Shown: positions 11,010 through 20,681 of the stretch, in pieces | Layout: every line of letters starts with the position of its first letter | Position numbering within the stretch: the first letter of the stretch is position 1 | DNA from: Plasmopara viticola | Lineage: Eukaryota > Oomycota > Peronosporomycetes > Peronosporales > Peronosporaceae | NCBI GenBank assembly: GCA_001695595.3 | Contig: MBPM02000005.1 | Span: 1,817,172-1,881,171 of the forward strand | Reading direction: 5' to 3' | Length of the DNA: 64,000 bases | Program-made: the position numbers and the translations under genes | The notes under the pieces: model-generated | Seen by the model: the letters and a program-made list of their open reading frames with translations, nothing else | What the model was told of the DNA's origin: nothing | The model's database searches: none

Positions 11010-11710
11010 AAGTCAGATACAATTTTGTTCTTACCGAATAGCTTTATCACATTCTCCTAAAGCTGTAAAGTAAACTTAGTGTAAGCACTTCGACTTTAAC
11101 TTCCCTTCCTCAAAAACAAACTTGTTGATATTATTGTTGTTTTTATTATTCCTGCTATTATTAAACATCTTTTTCAGGTGAAGTTTCACGAGACGACTGA
11201 GCCCTTCCATAGCGACCATTAAAGAATGTATAGTCAAAGTGTATCCGGGCAAAAGCCCGTGGTGTTTGAATCGATTGACAGTGAGACCACGTCGCCGAGG
11301 TGTTCAATAGCTCTCATTGGATACTTATTCCCTTAGCGTGCAAGATTATTACTGCATTCTTTTTTGCATCATGTCCTTTCGTACAAAGAAAGCACCGACT
11401 CACTGTTATCATATAAGTAAGCACAAACTAGTCGCCAATTTCCATTAAGTTTTCGCACAGGTGAGGTCGGTGACCAATGCGAAATTTTCGACTGCCGCAT
11501 CATGCTACTCTCTCACTTTAGTGAAGAATATATAGAAAGCTCGCATGGATTTTATAGCATTGTTGTTTGCTGATAATACTTACCTTACGGAGGCGTTTGA
11601 CGGTAAACTTCAGAGAACGACGAAAAAAATCCTTATTTAAAGCTTAAGTCAAGTCTTATCACTTTGCTAGAGTCCCACAGCCACGATGCAATATACGCGT
11701 CCTGAGAGAT
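11010..11710 (+). repeat. Dispersed block, direct copy of 43.47-44.12 kb
   Basis: It aligns with 43470-44115. Landmarks: GTGTAAGCACTTC, a TCCGGGCAAAAGCCCGTG segment (about 11245 and 43660), and GCTAGAGTCCCACAG (about 11668 and 44069). The short self-complementary GGGCAAAAGCCC is conserved in both copies. No protein frame recognised. Confidence 0.6.
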
Positions 11711-13250
11711 GATCCAAGACATTGTCGTGCAGAATAAAAAATGTGTTAAGATCTACTGACTTGGTTTCCATTATAAAGATAGCACCGGCTTCAAATTCAG
11801 CCAGGAGCTCAGTAGCTTTCGTTTTTGTGACGTTAACATACTTATACACCTCTGGTAGCACATCCTACACACCACATCTGCCATGACACCACGATAAAAA
11901 AACTAATACATATCGACATTGTACCATTAAATTCTCGCCGACAAATCACCAATATATCTGAACAAATTCCTAACAAAATCTTTAGGTCAATAATTTTGAA
12001 ATAGCGCACCTCCGCGAATATGGTATTAGTTTCAAACACAGATACCGAAATGTGTGTGTTGTTGAAGGCGGCGTTTTCCCGTGTTGAGTCACAGCTGGCG
12101 GCTTAAAGATTACCTAAAAGTCACATTCGAGTAAGTGAACGATGTACTGTTTATTACCCTTGACTAAATGCTTCGGATGCAGTGATAAAATGGCTGGTCG
12201 ACTGTATCTTAGCGGGAAAGCTCATAAAATTCACAGGCTCGCACTGATTCTACTTGCGATTCCAAGCTTTTCACCACTCAAAGCAACCTTTTTTCACTTT
12301 TATAGAGACAAATATTTCGAGATTAAGAGCAAGATTTTTCTGCGATAAAATGTTTACAGCTTTATATCCTTTGTGCGGTCTACGAATGCGCCTTACACTA
12401 CTGAGAGTCAAATCCATGTTACATACGTTAAGTTGAAGTTGGAAGCAGTTCTTAATCTCATCGAGCTGGAGTTGGTCAATAGGCTCGGAGCTTTTAAACC
12501 GACTCAGCCTATGCTTTGTTTTCTTGGAAGAGATGTAGTGTTTATTTGTGCAACTAAATTTTCCAAAAATCCTTGTAACCACTTCTAGATGTCTGCAAGG
12601 CGATGCAGTTGAAGACGCACTTGTTTTTGGGTTAATTAAATGCCTGTTTTCGCGGATAACGTGAAAACGACAGATTCGTTTTCCCTTGAACATCCTCGCG
12701 ATAGCTAATGAGAATCTTGGATGTAGTGATCGCCTTGAGCTTATATCCAGCGTTGGGTTCTCTCACTTTGTCAGCCAGCTCCATTAATCATATTCTGTAT
12801 TCGCATTCCCTCAACGTTCTCGAGCTTGTCGTAAAAATCAAATGTCTCAGCACCCTTAAATAGATGTGATTCCATGTGATTATCATTGTGAAAGCGGTGC
12901 TCACGATCAACCTTATGGTCAGGCGTCAAGTGTTTTCCAAGCGCTTCGGTTAATACATTGTACTGTTTAGCTAATAATTTTTGATTGGGCGTAGGAAGTT
13001 GATAATAAACACCAGCTTATTCGTTCTACCACAAACTCAACACAAAAATTGTTATTTTCGACATCTAATCTCTACAATTCTCCGTACTCGTATTTAAACA
13101 TGTTGCCTGATTATGCTTGGCTGTATTCTACTTTAAAGATTTGACTTTAGTATTCCAATGGACTATGTATCATTCTAATAAACAGAAGATCGAGATAAAA
13201 TAATCATCCAAATTCAGTCACATTACCCAAAGACGTCAGTCGTCAGTATC
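11711..13250. other. Mostly non-coding; one unidentified minus-strand ORF
   Basis: No transposon domain recognised. The only frame of note is 12271-12693 (-), listed separately. The rest is AT-rich sequence with scattered short frames of no visible similarity. Confidence 0.4.
12271..12693 (-). CDS. Unidentified 140-codon ORF
   Basis: Opens at ATG 12693 and ends with TGA at 12271-12273. It starts MFKGKRICRFHVIRENRHL, is rich in Lys, Arg and Ser, and shows no signal peptide, membrane segment or known motif. There is no second copy in the window to test conservation, so it may be a chance frame. Confidence 0.2.
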   Translation of the reverse strand: MFKGKRICRFHVIRENRHLINPKTSASSTASPCRHLEVVTRIFGKFSCTNKHYISSKKTKHRLSRFKSSEPIDQLQLDEIKNCFQLQLNVCNMDLTLSSVRRIRRPHKGYKAVNILSQKNLALNLEIFVSIKVKKGCFEW

Positions 13251-13254
13251 AGCT

Positions 13255-13848
13255 TCACAAATTCCCAATCGCCTTTTTACGGGAACTCGACAGCATCATG
13301 CCCGCGACAACGAATCGACCGAAGTTAAAGCATACTCCTGATCAAAGGCTTGATGCACTGCACAGTTTCTTTCCTATCATGGTCAAGGCTTTTGGTAATA
13401 TGATTACTGTCAAGAAAGCAAAGTGACTGCACACCATCGCGCCTGTGCTTGCAAGTATCTATGTGTGCATTGTTTGATGGAGGTTTTCAACTTCTGGCCA
13501 AAGTCACCATTGTTGGGAAACTTGTTAATGAAGACGTAGCCTTGAGCTCGTGCTTATTCGCGACGACAAAGAAGGCGGCGCCCGATAAATTTAAGCTGGG
13601 TCCTGCTCAAGCTCACGTGAGGAAGCGAAACACTTGCAAATGTAAGGGACTGCCGAAAGTGTACAACATTGTCGAGAATTTCTAAAATCGGGTATACTTG
13701 AGTATTCTGGAAGTTGGTTTTAAGGGCGCGACGCCCGTGTTAATAACGATGAAGAATGACAAATCTGCTTTAGGACCAGTAAAGCAGATTGCTATTGTAT
13801 CCTTTTCAGAGACAATTAGCTACGTGTGTGCTTATACGTAGCAGTATT
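13255..13848 (+). repeat. Dispersed repeat block M, second copy, interrupted by Copia-2
   Basis: It parallels 30055-30660 (+) and 8510-7990 (-). It contains SIMPATTNRPKL and RLDALHSFFPIMVKAFG in a frame broken by a stop near 13425. Copia-2 is inserted at its end; the block resumes at 18254 (ACCGGATAGCTCCA) where the 30-kb copy continues without a break. Confidence 0.7.
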
Positions 13849-13994
13849 TGTTGAGTAGAAAGTAGAAACCGAAGTGAATACATTTATCCTGACCAATGAA
13901 CGGCAACCATATGTAATTACTAATTGTGCCGTACTTGTCATTACTGTGAAGCCATCCACCTGTTCAACATGCATTCAGCGGTGTGATTTTAGCA
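13849..13994 (-). repeat. 3' LTR of Copia-2 (146 bp)
   Basis: Read on the minus strand it begins TGCTAAAATCACACCGC and ends ACTTTCTACTCAACA. The 5' LTR begins TGTTAAAATC, so the inner part of the terminus has drifted but TG...CA is kept. Confidence 0.9.
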
Positions 13995-14006
13995 CTCCCA
14001 CTCACC
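13995..14006 (-). other. Polypurine tract of Copia-2
   Basis: GGTGAGTGGGAG on the minus strand, directly before the 3' LTR. It is identical to the tract of Copia-1 (3821-3832) and nearly so to that of Copia-3 (24514-24525). Confidence 0.75.
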
Positions 14007-14007
14007 G

Positions 14008-17000
14008 CTAAAGCTGTGTGTCCTTTGTTGCTGACTTGGTCATGATTCCGGAGGCTTCGCGCAGATATTTCAGCATCTTGGTTCCAATCACCTTGGTTAG
14101 CATATCTGCAAGCTGACTCTTCGTATCAATGTAGCCAATCTTGAGTACTTCATGCTGAACGTTCTCCCGAATAAAGAGATGTCTGATGTCCACGTGCTTT
14201 GTACGTGCGTGGTAGCCCGCGTTGTTTGCCAAAGCTATCGCACCTTGATTGTCTTCCCATATTTGCGTGCCTCCCACTTGTTCTTGACGCATGTGCTTGA
14301 GCATTGCGCGCACCCAAAGTACTTCTTGTGTGCACAAGCAGAGCGCCATATACTCTGCTTCTGCGGAACTTAGTACAACGGTTCTCTGATACTTGGACTT
14401 GGATACAACCGGAGCTTTACCAATGTTGATCAACACACCTGAGACAGACCTTCTGTCATCGGTGTTGCTACCCCAGTCAGCATCCGAAAAAGCTTCAATA
14501 ATCACCCTTCCCGTCCCTTTTTGGTAAACGATCCCATGATGACGTGTCGAATTTAAGTAGCGCAATACACGAATTGCGGCGTTCTAATGTGGTGCCCCAG
14601 ATTCTCGAAAAATCGAGACAGTTGTGTCACGATGTATGCGACGTCTGGCCGAGTGCAAGTCGTAACATGTAGCTGACATCCAATTAGTAAGCGGTATGGT
14701 CTTGACCGCATCTCCGAACGCTCAGCTTCTGTACTTGGTGACTTTGATGTTGACAGCTTGAAACCTGACGTACACGGATTGTCGACGTTCTTGGCGTTTT
14801 TCTGTCCAAATCGCTCAGCCACGTCGCTAATAGAGCATGTTTGCTTGGTCATTAGTGTGGAGGCTGTCATATCGTGGTCGGTCTTCATTCCCAAGATGAA
14901 CTTCGCCATACCGAGATCCCTTATCTTGAAAACACCTCTAAGCATCCCCTTGACCTCTAGAATTTCGTCGCTCGTCTTGGCTGCAATGATCATACCATCG
15001 ACACATGGACATACGTACACAAAACCTTCTTTCACTTTCTTCACATAGACGCATTGATCCGCTCCACAACTTTTAAAATCGTTCTTCTTAAAGACGTGGT
15101 CGATCGTCTTGTTCGAAGCGCTTGCAGCTTGCTTGAGTCCATATATAGCTTTGTTCAGCCGCCACGCAAATTCTTGAGATCCCTTAACACCAATCGGAAC
15201 TTCCATGTGAACACGATCCGACAGTACACTGTTGAGAAAGGCGGTGTCGACGTCCAGCTGTTCCATTTTGTAGCCTAATACCGCACACACTGCGAGTACA
15301 ACTCGAATTGAGTTCATGTTGGCCACTGGAGAGTAAGTCTCGAAGAAATCTACGCCGTATTTCTGCTTGAAACCTTTAGCCACCAATCGTGCTTTGTAGC
15401 GCACAACACATCCATTCTGGTCACGCTTCTTAGCAAAAACCCAGCGGCATCCAATCGTACGTCCAATTGATTCTCGTGGAACGAGTGTCCATGTTTTGTT
15501 TTTGTGATGCGACTGTAATTCGGCGTCCATCGCTTGTCGCCACTGTTCTGCCTCGTCACTAGACATTGCCTGCGCATACGTGGTAGGCAAGTCTGATTCT
15601 TCACCAACACTCACAGCGTAAGCGAGAATAGCAATAAGGCCGTCTTCATCAATCCTTGCACGCTTTAAAGATGGTGGTCCTTCGCTTCCTTTTAGACTTT
15701 CATCGGCATCTGATCCGTTTTCCAAGAACGACATCGGTTGATGGGTACGCCTTGAACATTCCACTTGCGGTCGGAATACCATTCGATCTTCTTGTGCATC
15801 AAGTGTAGGAGTTCTGTACTCTGTCAGTTCAGAGTGTACTGAGGTCGGTAATCGAAGCATCTCGACCCTTGACTCATTTGTATCGGACTTCCCCTCATTC
15901 ATTGGAGCATCTGGAATTTCACCTTCTCCTTCACCCTCCATAAGTTCATCTTGATCTTGTTGGTGTTTTGTCGGCCCGGACATTGCACTTTCATCGTTGT
16001 CTTTGGTAACGTGTATCACTTTAAATTGTTTGGGAAAATGCGTCTCATAAATGCCGCCCACTTCACGCTCGTCCAGCTTCACCGATCGTGATACTGATAT
16101 CTTGTCTTTCTCCAAATCGTAAACTCGGTATCCCTTGGTGTCTTCGGCATAACCAAGGAACATGCACTTGAAGCTTTTGGCTTCGAGCCTCGTCCCTTTC
16201 ACTTGATCAACGTGAGCATATCCATGAGACTCAAACGCCCTAAGATGATCCATCCGTGACTTCATCTTAAATCCCAGTTCATATGGGGTGTTATTTGGGT
16301 GCATTGGATTAGGAGAGCGGTTGATCAGGTACACCGCAGTGCTTACTGCCTCTGCCCACCAACATGTCGGAACACACTTGTAGTGTAGCATGTTCCGTGC
16401 CTTTTCCATTATCGTACGGTTCATTCGTTCTGCAATTCCATTTTGTTGGGGACTGTATGGTACTGTACGCTGATGTATGATACCGTTCCGCTGACATAAA
16501 TCCGTAACTGTCTTGTTGACAAACTCCGTTCCATTGTCCGAACGCAGGCACTTGATACGGGTTCCCCACTGATTCTTATGCAGTTTTGAACATCTTGATC
16601 TTGTCGGCAACTTCACTCTTCTTTGCCAGAAAGGAAGCCACCACATATCGTGAATAATCATCCACAAACGTCGAAAGGTATTTGGCACCTCCTTTTGAAA
16701 GTGTCTTCATGGGTCCCATCACGTCTGTGTGAACTAATTCCAATACACGTGATGTCTTTGTCATGGAGCGTCCTGGAAAGGCTTCGATCGCCTGCTTGCC
16801 CTTCATGCATCCACCACACAGAGTCTTAACACCTTGTTTTAGCGCAGGAATACTTTCTGTGGATCGCATAGTCTTCACTAAAACGTCCTCAATTGGATGT
16901 CCCATACGAGCGTGCCAGAACTCTCACTGACTATCAGCTCCCGTGTATTGCACCAATCGTGCCTCCTCTTGCTGACAATCCAGTGTGCAAGCTTTCCTAT

Positions 17001-18059
17001 TTCTTGTCCCAGTTGCCAAAGCTTCGTTCTTGTCCCAAATGATGCACGAAGCGCGCTAATACTCCACACTTAGTCCATGGTCGGCAAGTTTTCCCTCCGA
17101 CAGTAGACGTCTGTTAAGTCCAGGGATAAGCATCACTTCCATCATCGATGTGCGTCTTCCATCTAAGCCGATGAGCTTCACCGTTCCAGCTCCTTCGACG
17201 CGTAACTTTCTGCCATCTGCAATTGTTAGCTTGACGTCGTCTTTTAGTTGCTTGAAGTCGATCAAGTCACTTCGGTGAGGGGTAATGTGTGACGTCGCAC
17301 CACTGTCGATCAGCCAGCTTACTGATTGCTCATCTCCCAAAGCAAACACTGTATCATTACCGCTATAACAGTTTCTAAAACGGTTGTCAGCAGCTGGGCA
17401 GTCCCGTTTCATATGACCAGTCTGGGCACAATTGAAGCACTTCCCCCGAAAACCGCCGCCCTTGCGTGGCGCGTAAATCTTGTGGCCACTTCCTCGTCTG
17501 CCCTTGATCCGTCCATCATTGTCTGTGGCTCGAAACGCTTTCTCTCTTGCTTCCTTCTTCTGTAGTCTGTCTGACTCCTTCAACAGCTTCTCCTTGACTT
17601 CGATCAGAGTGATGACCTTGGCGTTCTCCAAGATAGAAGATATCTTGATTCATCCACCGGCTCTCCCGTCATCTGGCGTTCCACGACCAGCTCATCGAAC
17701 GCGTCCAGATGTTTCACCATGAGAGTGCCACTCTCCATGTTAAACTCGTGAAGGCGCCGTGTCATAGTGACACGGTTGTGCAGAGTGGAACGATGGTAGA
17801 AATCGCGAAGCGTTCCCCATGCCTCCAAGGCACGAGTAGCAGACCGTATCTTGGTCTGGTGTTGAATCTAGACTCCCAGGGCAATTATACCCAATGTCTT
17901 GGCGTCATTCACGAGCCACGTCTCCGTTATTTTGCTCTCGTCCCTCGCGCCCATAACGTGTCCCAGAAGCCCTTTTCTTGCGAGGGCCATCCTCATGTTG
18001 AACTCCCAATGGTAGTAGTTACCATCTCCTAGGAGGACTTCGGTGCGCTTGGTAGTCAT
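14008..18059 (-). pseudogene. Copia-2 gag-pol polyprotein, broken
   Basis: Gag starts at ATG 18059, 48 bp after the 5' LTR (MTTKRTEVLLGDGNYYHWEF). The CCHC knuckle, LIDSGATSHIT protease motif, integrase (SDNGTE, QQNGIAER), RT and RNase H are readable. Damage seen: TAG at 17868-17870, a roughly 60-base deletion with frameshift near 17640, a CAG-to-TAG change at 17056-17058, a TGG-to-TGA change at 16925-16927, a 2-base loss near 16580, and a 1-base loss plus stop near 14585-14595. The RT catalytic motif reads CVDG where Copia-1 has YVDD, so one of the two catalytic aspartates is lost. The segment 16580-14590 nevertheless stays open for over 650 codons. Non-autonomous. Confidence 0.9.
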
Positions 18060-18092
18060 GGCGGTGACGGTGTGGTGATGCGAGGCTGTTGT

Positions 18093-18107
18093 TTGCGGCT
18101 GTCAACC
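18093..18107 (-). other. Candidate primer-binding site of Copia-2
   Basis: GGTTGACAGCCGCAA follows the 5' LTR immediately. The first 12 bases differ at one position from the complement of the anticodon arm of tRNA-Asn(GUU) (CGGCTGTTAACC). Copia-3 has the same site with a different single mismatch. Confidence 0.55.
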
Positions 18108-18253
18108 TGTTGAGTAGAAAGTAGAAACCGAAAAGAATATATTTATTCTGACCAATGAACGGCTAGCATATGTAGTTACTAATTGTGACGTACTTGTAAT
18201 TACTGTGAAGCCACCCACCTGTTTAACATGCATTCAGCGGTGTGATTTTAACA
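18108..18253 (-). repeat. 5' LTR of Copia-2 (146 bp)
   Basis: Minus-strand TGTTAAAATCACACCGC ... TCTACTCAACA, followed by the duplication copy GTATT at 18254-18258 on the outer side. Confidence 0.9.
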
Positions 18254-18600
18254 GTATTACAGGACCGGATAGCTCCACTTCGACGAGACAATTTGCTTAC
18301 CTTCTTTACTTGAGCTATTTTGGTCACAAATCTCTTATGTCAAATCTCTTCAATAATCGCTGGTAAGGAACATCGGCTGTCATAAAGGCAATAAGTTGTT
18401 TTAAAGTTAAGCACTATCATATACTAAGATGACGTATTAATCCGATCGATATCCCGTTGACAAAGAGCAGCACACGCGTAAATGCTTTGAAAGATCCACA
18501 GCGATAAGTGGGCTTACAAGCCCGAACCCAACGTAGAAAAAAATGCTGAATTTATTAATGCTTAAAGAAGTTCTAGGAGGTCAAATATAAAGAATGGGTC
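18254..18600 (+). repeat. Continuation of block M and flank after Copia-2
   Basis: 18254-18350 continues the sequence that stops at 13848 and parallels 30655-30740. 18358-18520 parallels 8578-8800. No gene. Confidence 0.6.
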
Positions 18601-19390
18601 TTTGTCACTTTCTTGTTCTAATCAAAACCCGAGTCAACTTGTCCCAGCAACGCTTTCGCTGAGCGGTGTCTTCACTGTCAGAACTCCGTGAAACTTTCCG
18701 TCATCCAACACTAGCACGTGAACCTATCTGAACTGGGAGAAGAGCAAAAGGTTTTCAGCATGTACTTTAGCGAATCCGCTGCTTGAGAGTCGTCTTTCGT
18801 CAGCGCTTTAATAAGAGCCGTCTGCTCGAGCTTTTTTAGCTTTTTATTATCTCTCGAGCGGGACAAGAGCCACTTGCAGCTCTCGAATAACGGCCCCTTT
18901 CTTTTTCTGAATCTCTGATCGCATAGTCGAGCTCAACACCGTCGCCTGCCGCCAGGCTAATCTAACCAGAGCTTCACCATCTTTCCTCGACGCGGCACTT
19001 TTTCTATTAAAATTGAAAAGAAATGTATTTGAACTGACACGAGAATGTATGACAGAAATTTTAATCATTTTGATTTGATTTGGTGCTGTTTTGATTTTCT
19101 GCTCATCTCTGATCTTTTGATCTTTTGGTCGCTTGCTTATTTGGTCTTTCTGGTCTTTTGATCGTTTGTTTTGGTGCACAGTTTCGATTCGTGACCATAA
19201 CGCTGCAGCCAAAGGTTTGTCAATTTATACGCATTGTATTCGTAGTAGTCACTCTGTCTGGCTCTACTCACATAGACAATCTTCAAATGTACACGTACGT
19301 GTCTGTCCTAGTTTTTTGCCTTTCAAAAAATAGGGAGTACTTCGGGGTAAAGGAGACTGGTTTTATTTCGGTAGGCTTGTAAATTGTAAT
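18600..19390 (-). repeat. Dispersed repeat block Y, inverted partial copy
   Basis: The minus strand matches 4960-6170 and 28840-30015 in part. It includes the WRQATVLSSTMRS frame (18847-19212, 121 codons) and a run of GACCAAAA-like units near 19090-19170, translated as KRPKDQK-type repeats at the start of that frame. The low-complexity N-terminus makes the start of that frame unreliable. Confidence 0.55.
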
Positions 19391-20418
19391 CTATATTTTT
19401 AAAGAACCGCTATCAATTCCCCCCCCCCCTTTCGCTGATCAGCCGCCCCCCTTAATACAGTACCCCTCATTTAAACTTTTTAATTTCTTTTTCTTGAAGG
19501 AAAAAGATTTCTACATAAAAGCAACCCCTCTACGCACTCGCTTAGCATTGCAATTAAGGGCTTCGAAAAAGGTAAAGTACAATGTTGGCTAGTAAAGTAT
19601 ACTTTTAGTTGCTGTGGTTTATTTATGGAGTATGCTGTTCCGAGCACGAACAAAATCGTTTAGAACGCATTGAAAACCTTGGCGAGTTTGCTAAGTCGGG
19701 CAGTGTGAGGCAATGATCCACGCCTATACTACACACAGGTTTGGGGTGTTTTTGCGCAAGTAAAAACTAGAAGTATATGTGTGTAAATAAGCGTAATTCT
19801 ATCCATTGTGCACTGATTTTTGCTTTCGATTAAAATGATTCTTGTTTAGGGCACCCCTATAATCGCAGTTGGCGTTTAATTTACCCGGCTTGTGAATCTA
19901 TGGTCCGAAGTTAAGGCTGCTTTAGCCCTTAGGCCACTCTCCACGAACAGTCTTATCGTTTCTACTTTTTAATGCGCACATACCAATGTAGTTAATGCCT
20001 CAGTAAACTTCCATGCAGCATTCACGTGTTCAAAAATGTTTAATCTTTCGATAGCATTGTTAACCTGAGTCGCCAATTTCGAGACCGTAGACTCGTAAAA
20101 TTCCACGAAGCGAACCGGAAATGAAAGCAAAACCTGCAGCAATGTAAAAATTACTAATTTTTCGATGCGGCAAACAACGAAATGAAGCCAAAAATACAGA
20201 AGAAAAGCGCAAGCACTTTTTTATGGCAATGACAAAAACGAGCGACCCCCGCTGCTTGCAAGTAAAACGATCATAAATTTTGGTAAATAATTTTGTATGA
20301 CCTGGCGTCGCATAGATATAAAATGATGGCCACTATTTCCAACGAAAAAAGGGGAAAATCCCGTTTTCTATATCCTGCAGAACATCGAAATTCGCTTCAG
20401 CCAATATGCATTTTAGAA
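19391..20418. other. Intergenic stretch, no gene seen
   Basis: Contains a 10-base C run (about 19420-19430) and AT-rich sequence. No frame with recognisable content. It ends in the GGGGG target duplication of Copia-3. Confidence 0.5.
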
Positions 20419-20423
20419 GGGGG

Positions 20424-20639
20424 TGTTGGTATTACACCGTTGTATGCATGCTAGCCAACCACATGATTATGGTACGGTGCTGACGTTATAGTGTCGCACA
20501 GGTAAATCAGGCCAACGCATGAATAAATCAGTATCCAGTAGAAAATCCAGTAGGCATAGAGGTAGCACGTTAGTGAACTAAGGATCTGAAGATATATTCA
20601 CTTCGGAATTTACCTTCCAGCACACAAGCCTTTTCTACA
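20424..20639 (+). repeat. 5' LTR of Copia-3 (216 bp)
   Basis: Begins TGTTGGTATTACACCGTTG and ends CCTTTTCTACA. It matches 24526-24741 without length differences. Confidence 0.92.
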
Positions 20640-20654
20640 GGTTAACGGCCGCAA
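20640..20654 (+). other. Candidate primer-binding site of Copia-3
   Basis: GGTTAACGGCCGCAA directly follows the 5' LTR. It shares GGTT-AC-GCCGCAA with Copia-2. Its first 12 bases differ at one position from the complement of the tRNA-Asn(GUU) anticodon arm. Confidence 0.55.
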
Positions 20655-20681
20655 GACGCTCAAGATATCCCCACCGCTGTT

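Larger units (their letters stand above)
13849..18253 (-). mobile_element. Structurally complete Ty1/copia element on the minus strand (Copia-2)
   Basis: Two 146-bp LTRs (5' LTR 18108-18253, 3' LTR 13849-13994) enclose a broken gag-pol. The element is flanked by a 5-bp duplication GTATT at 13844-13848 and 18254-18258. It lies in repeat block M, whose uninterrupted copies are at about 7990 (-) and 30655 (+). The LTRs differ at about 12 of 146 positions by my count, so the insertion is not recent. A polypurine tract is at 14006-13995 and a candidate primer-binding site at 18107-18093. Confidence 0.95.

Noticed and set aside
1..18059. Repeat-induced point mutation as the cause of the stops in the Copia elements
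   Set aside because: Some stops are CAG-to-TAG or TGG-to-TGA changes, but many breaks are indels or other substitutions, and this mutational process is not established in oomycetes.
18847..19212. A 121-aa gene beginning MAAALWSRIETVHQ
   Set aside because: The first half is translation of a GACCAAAA-type short tandem repeat. Only the WRQATVL segment is shared with other copies, so the start and length are not credible.
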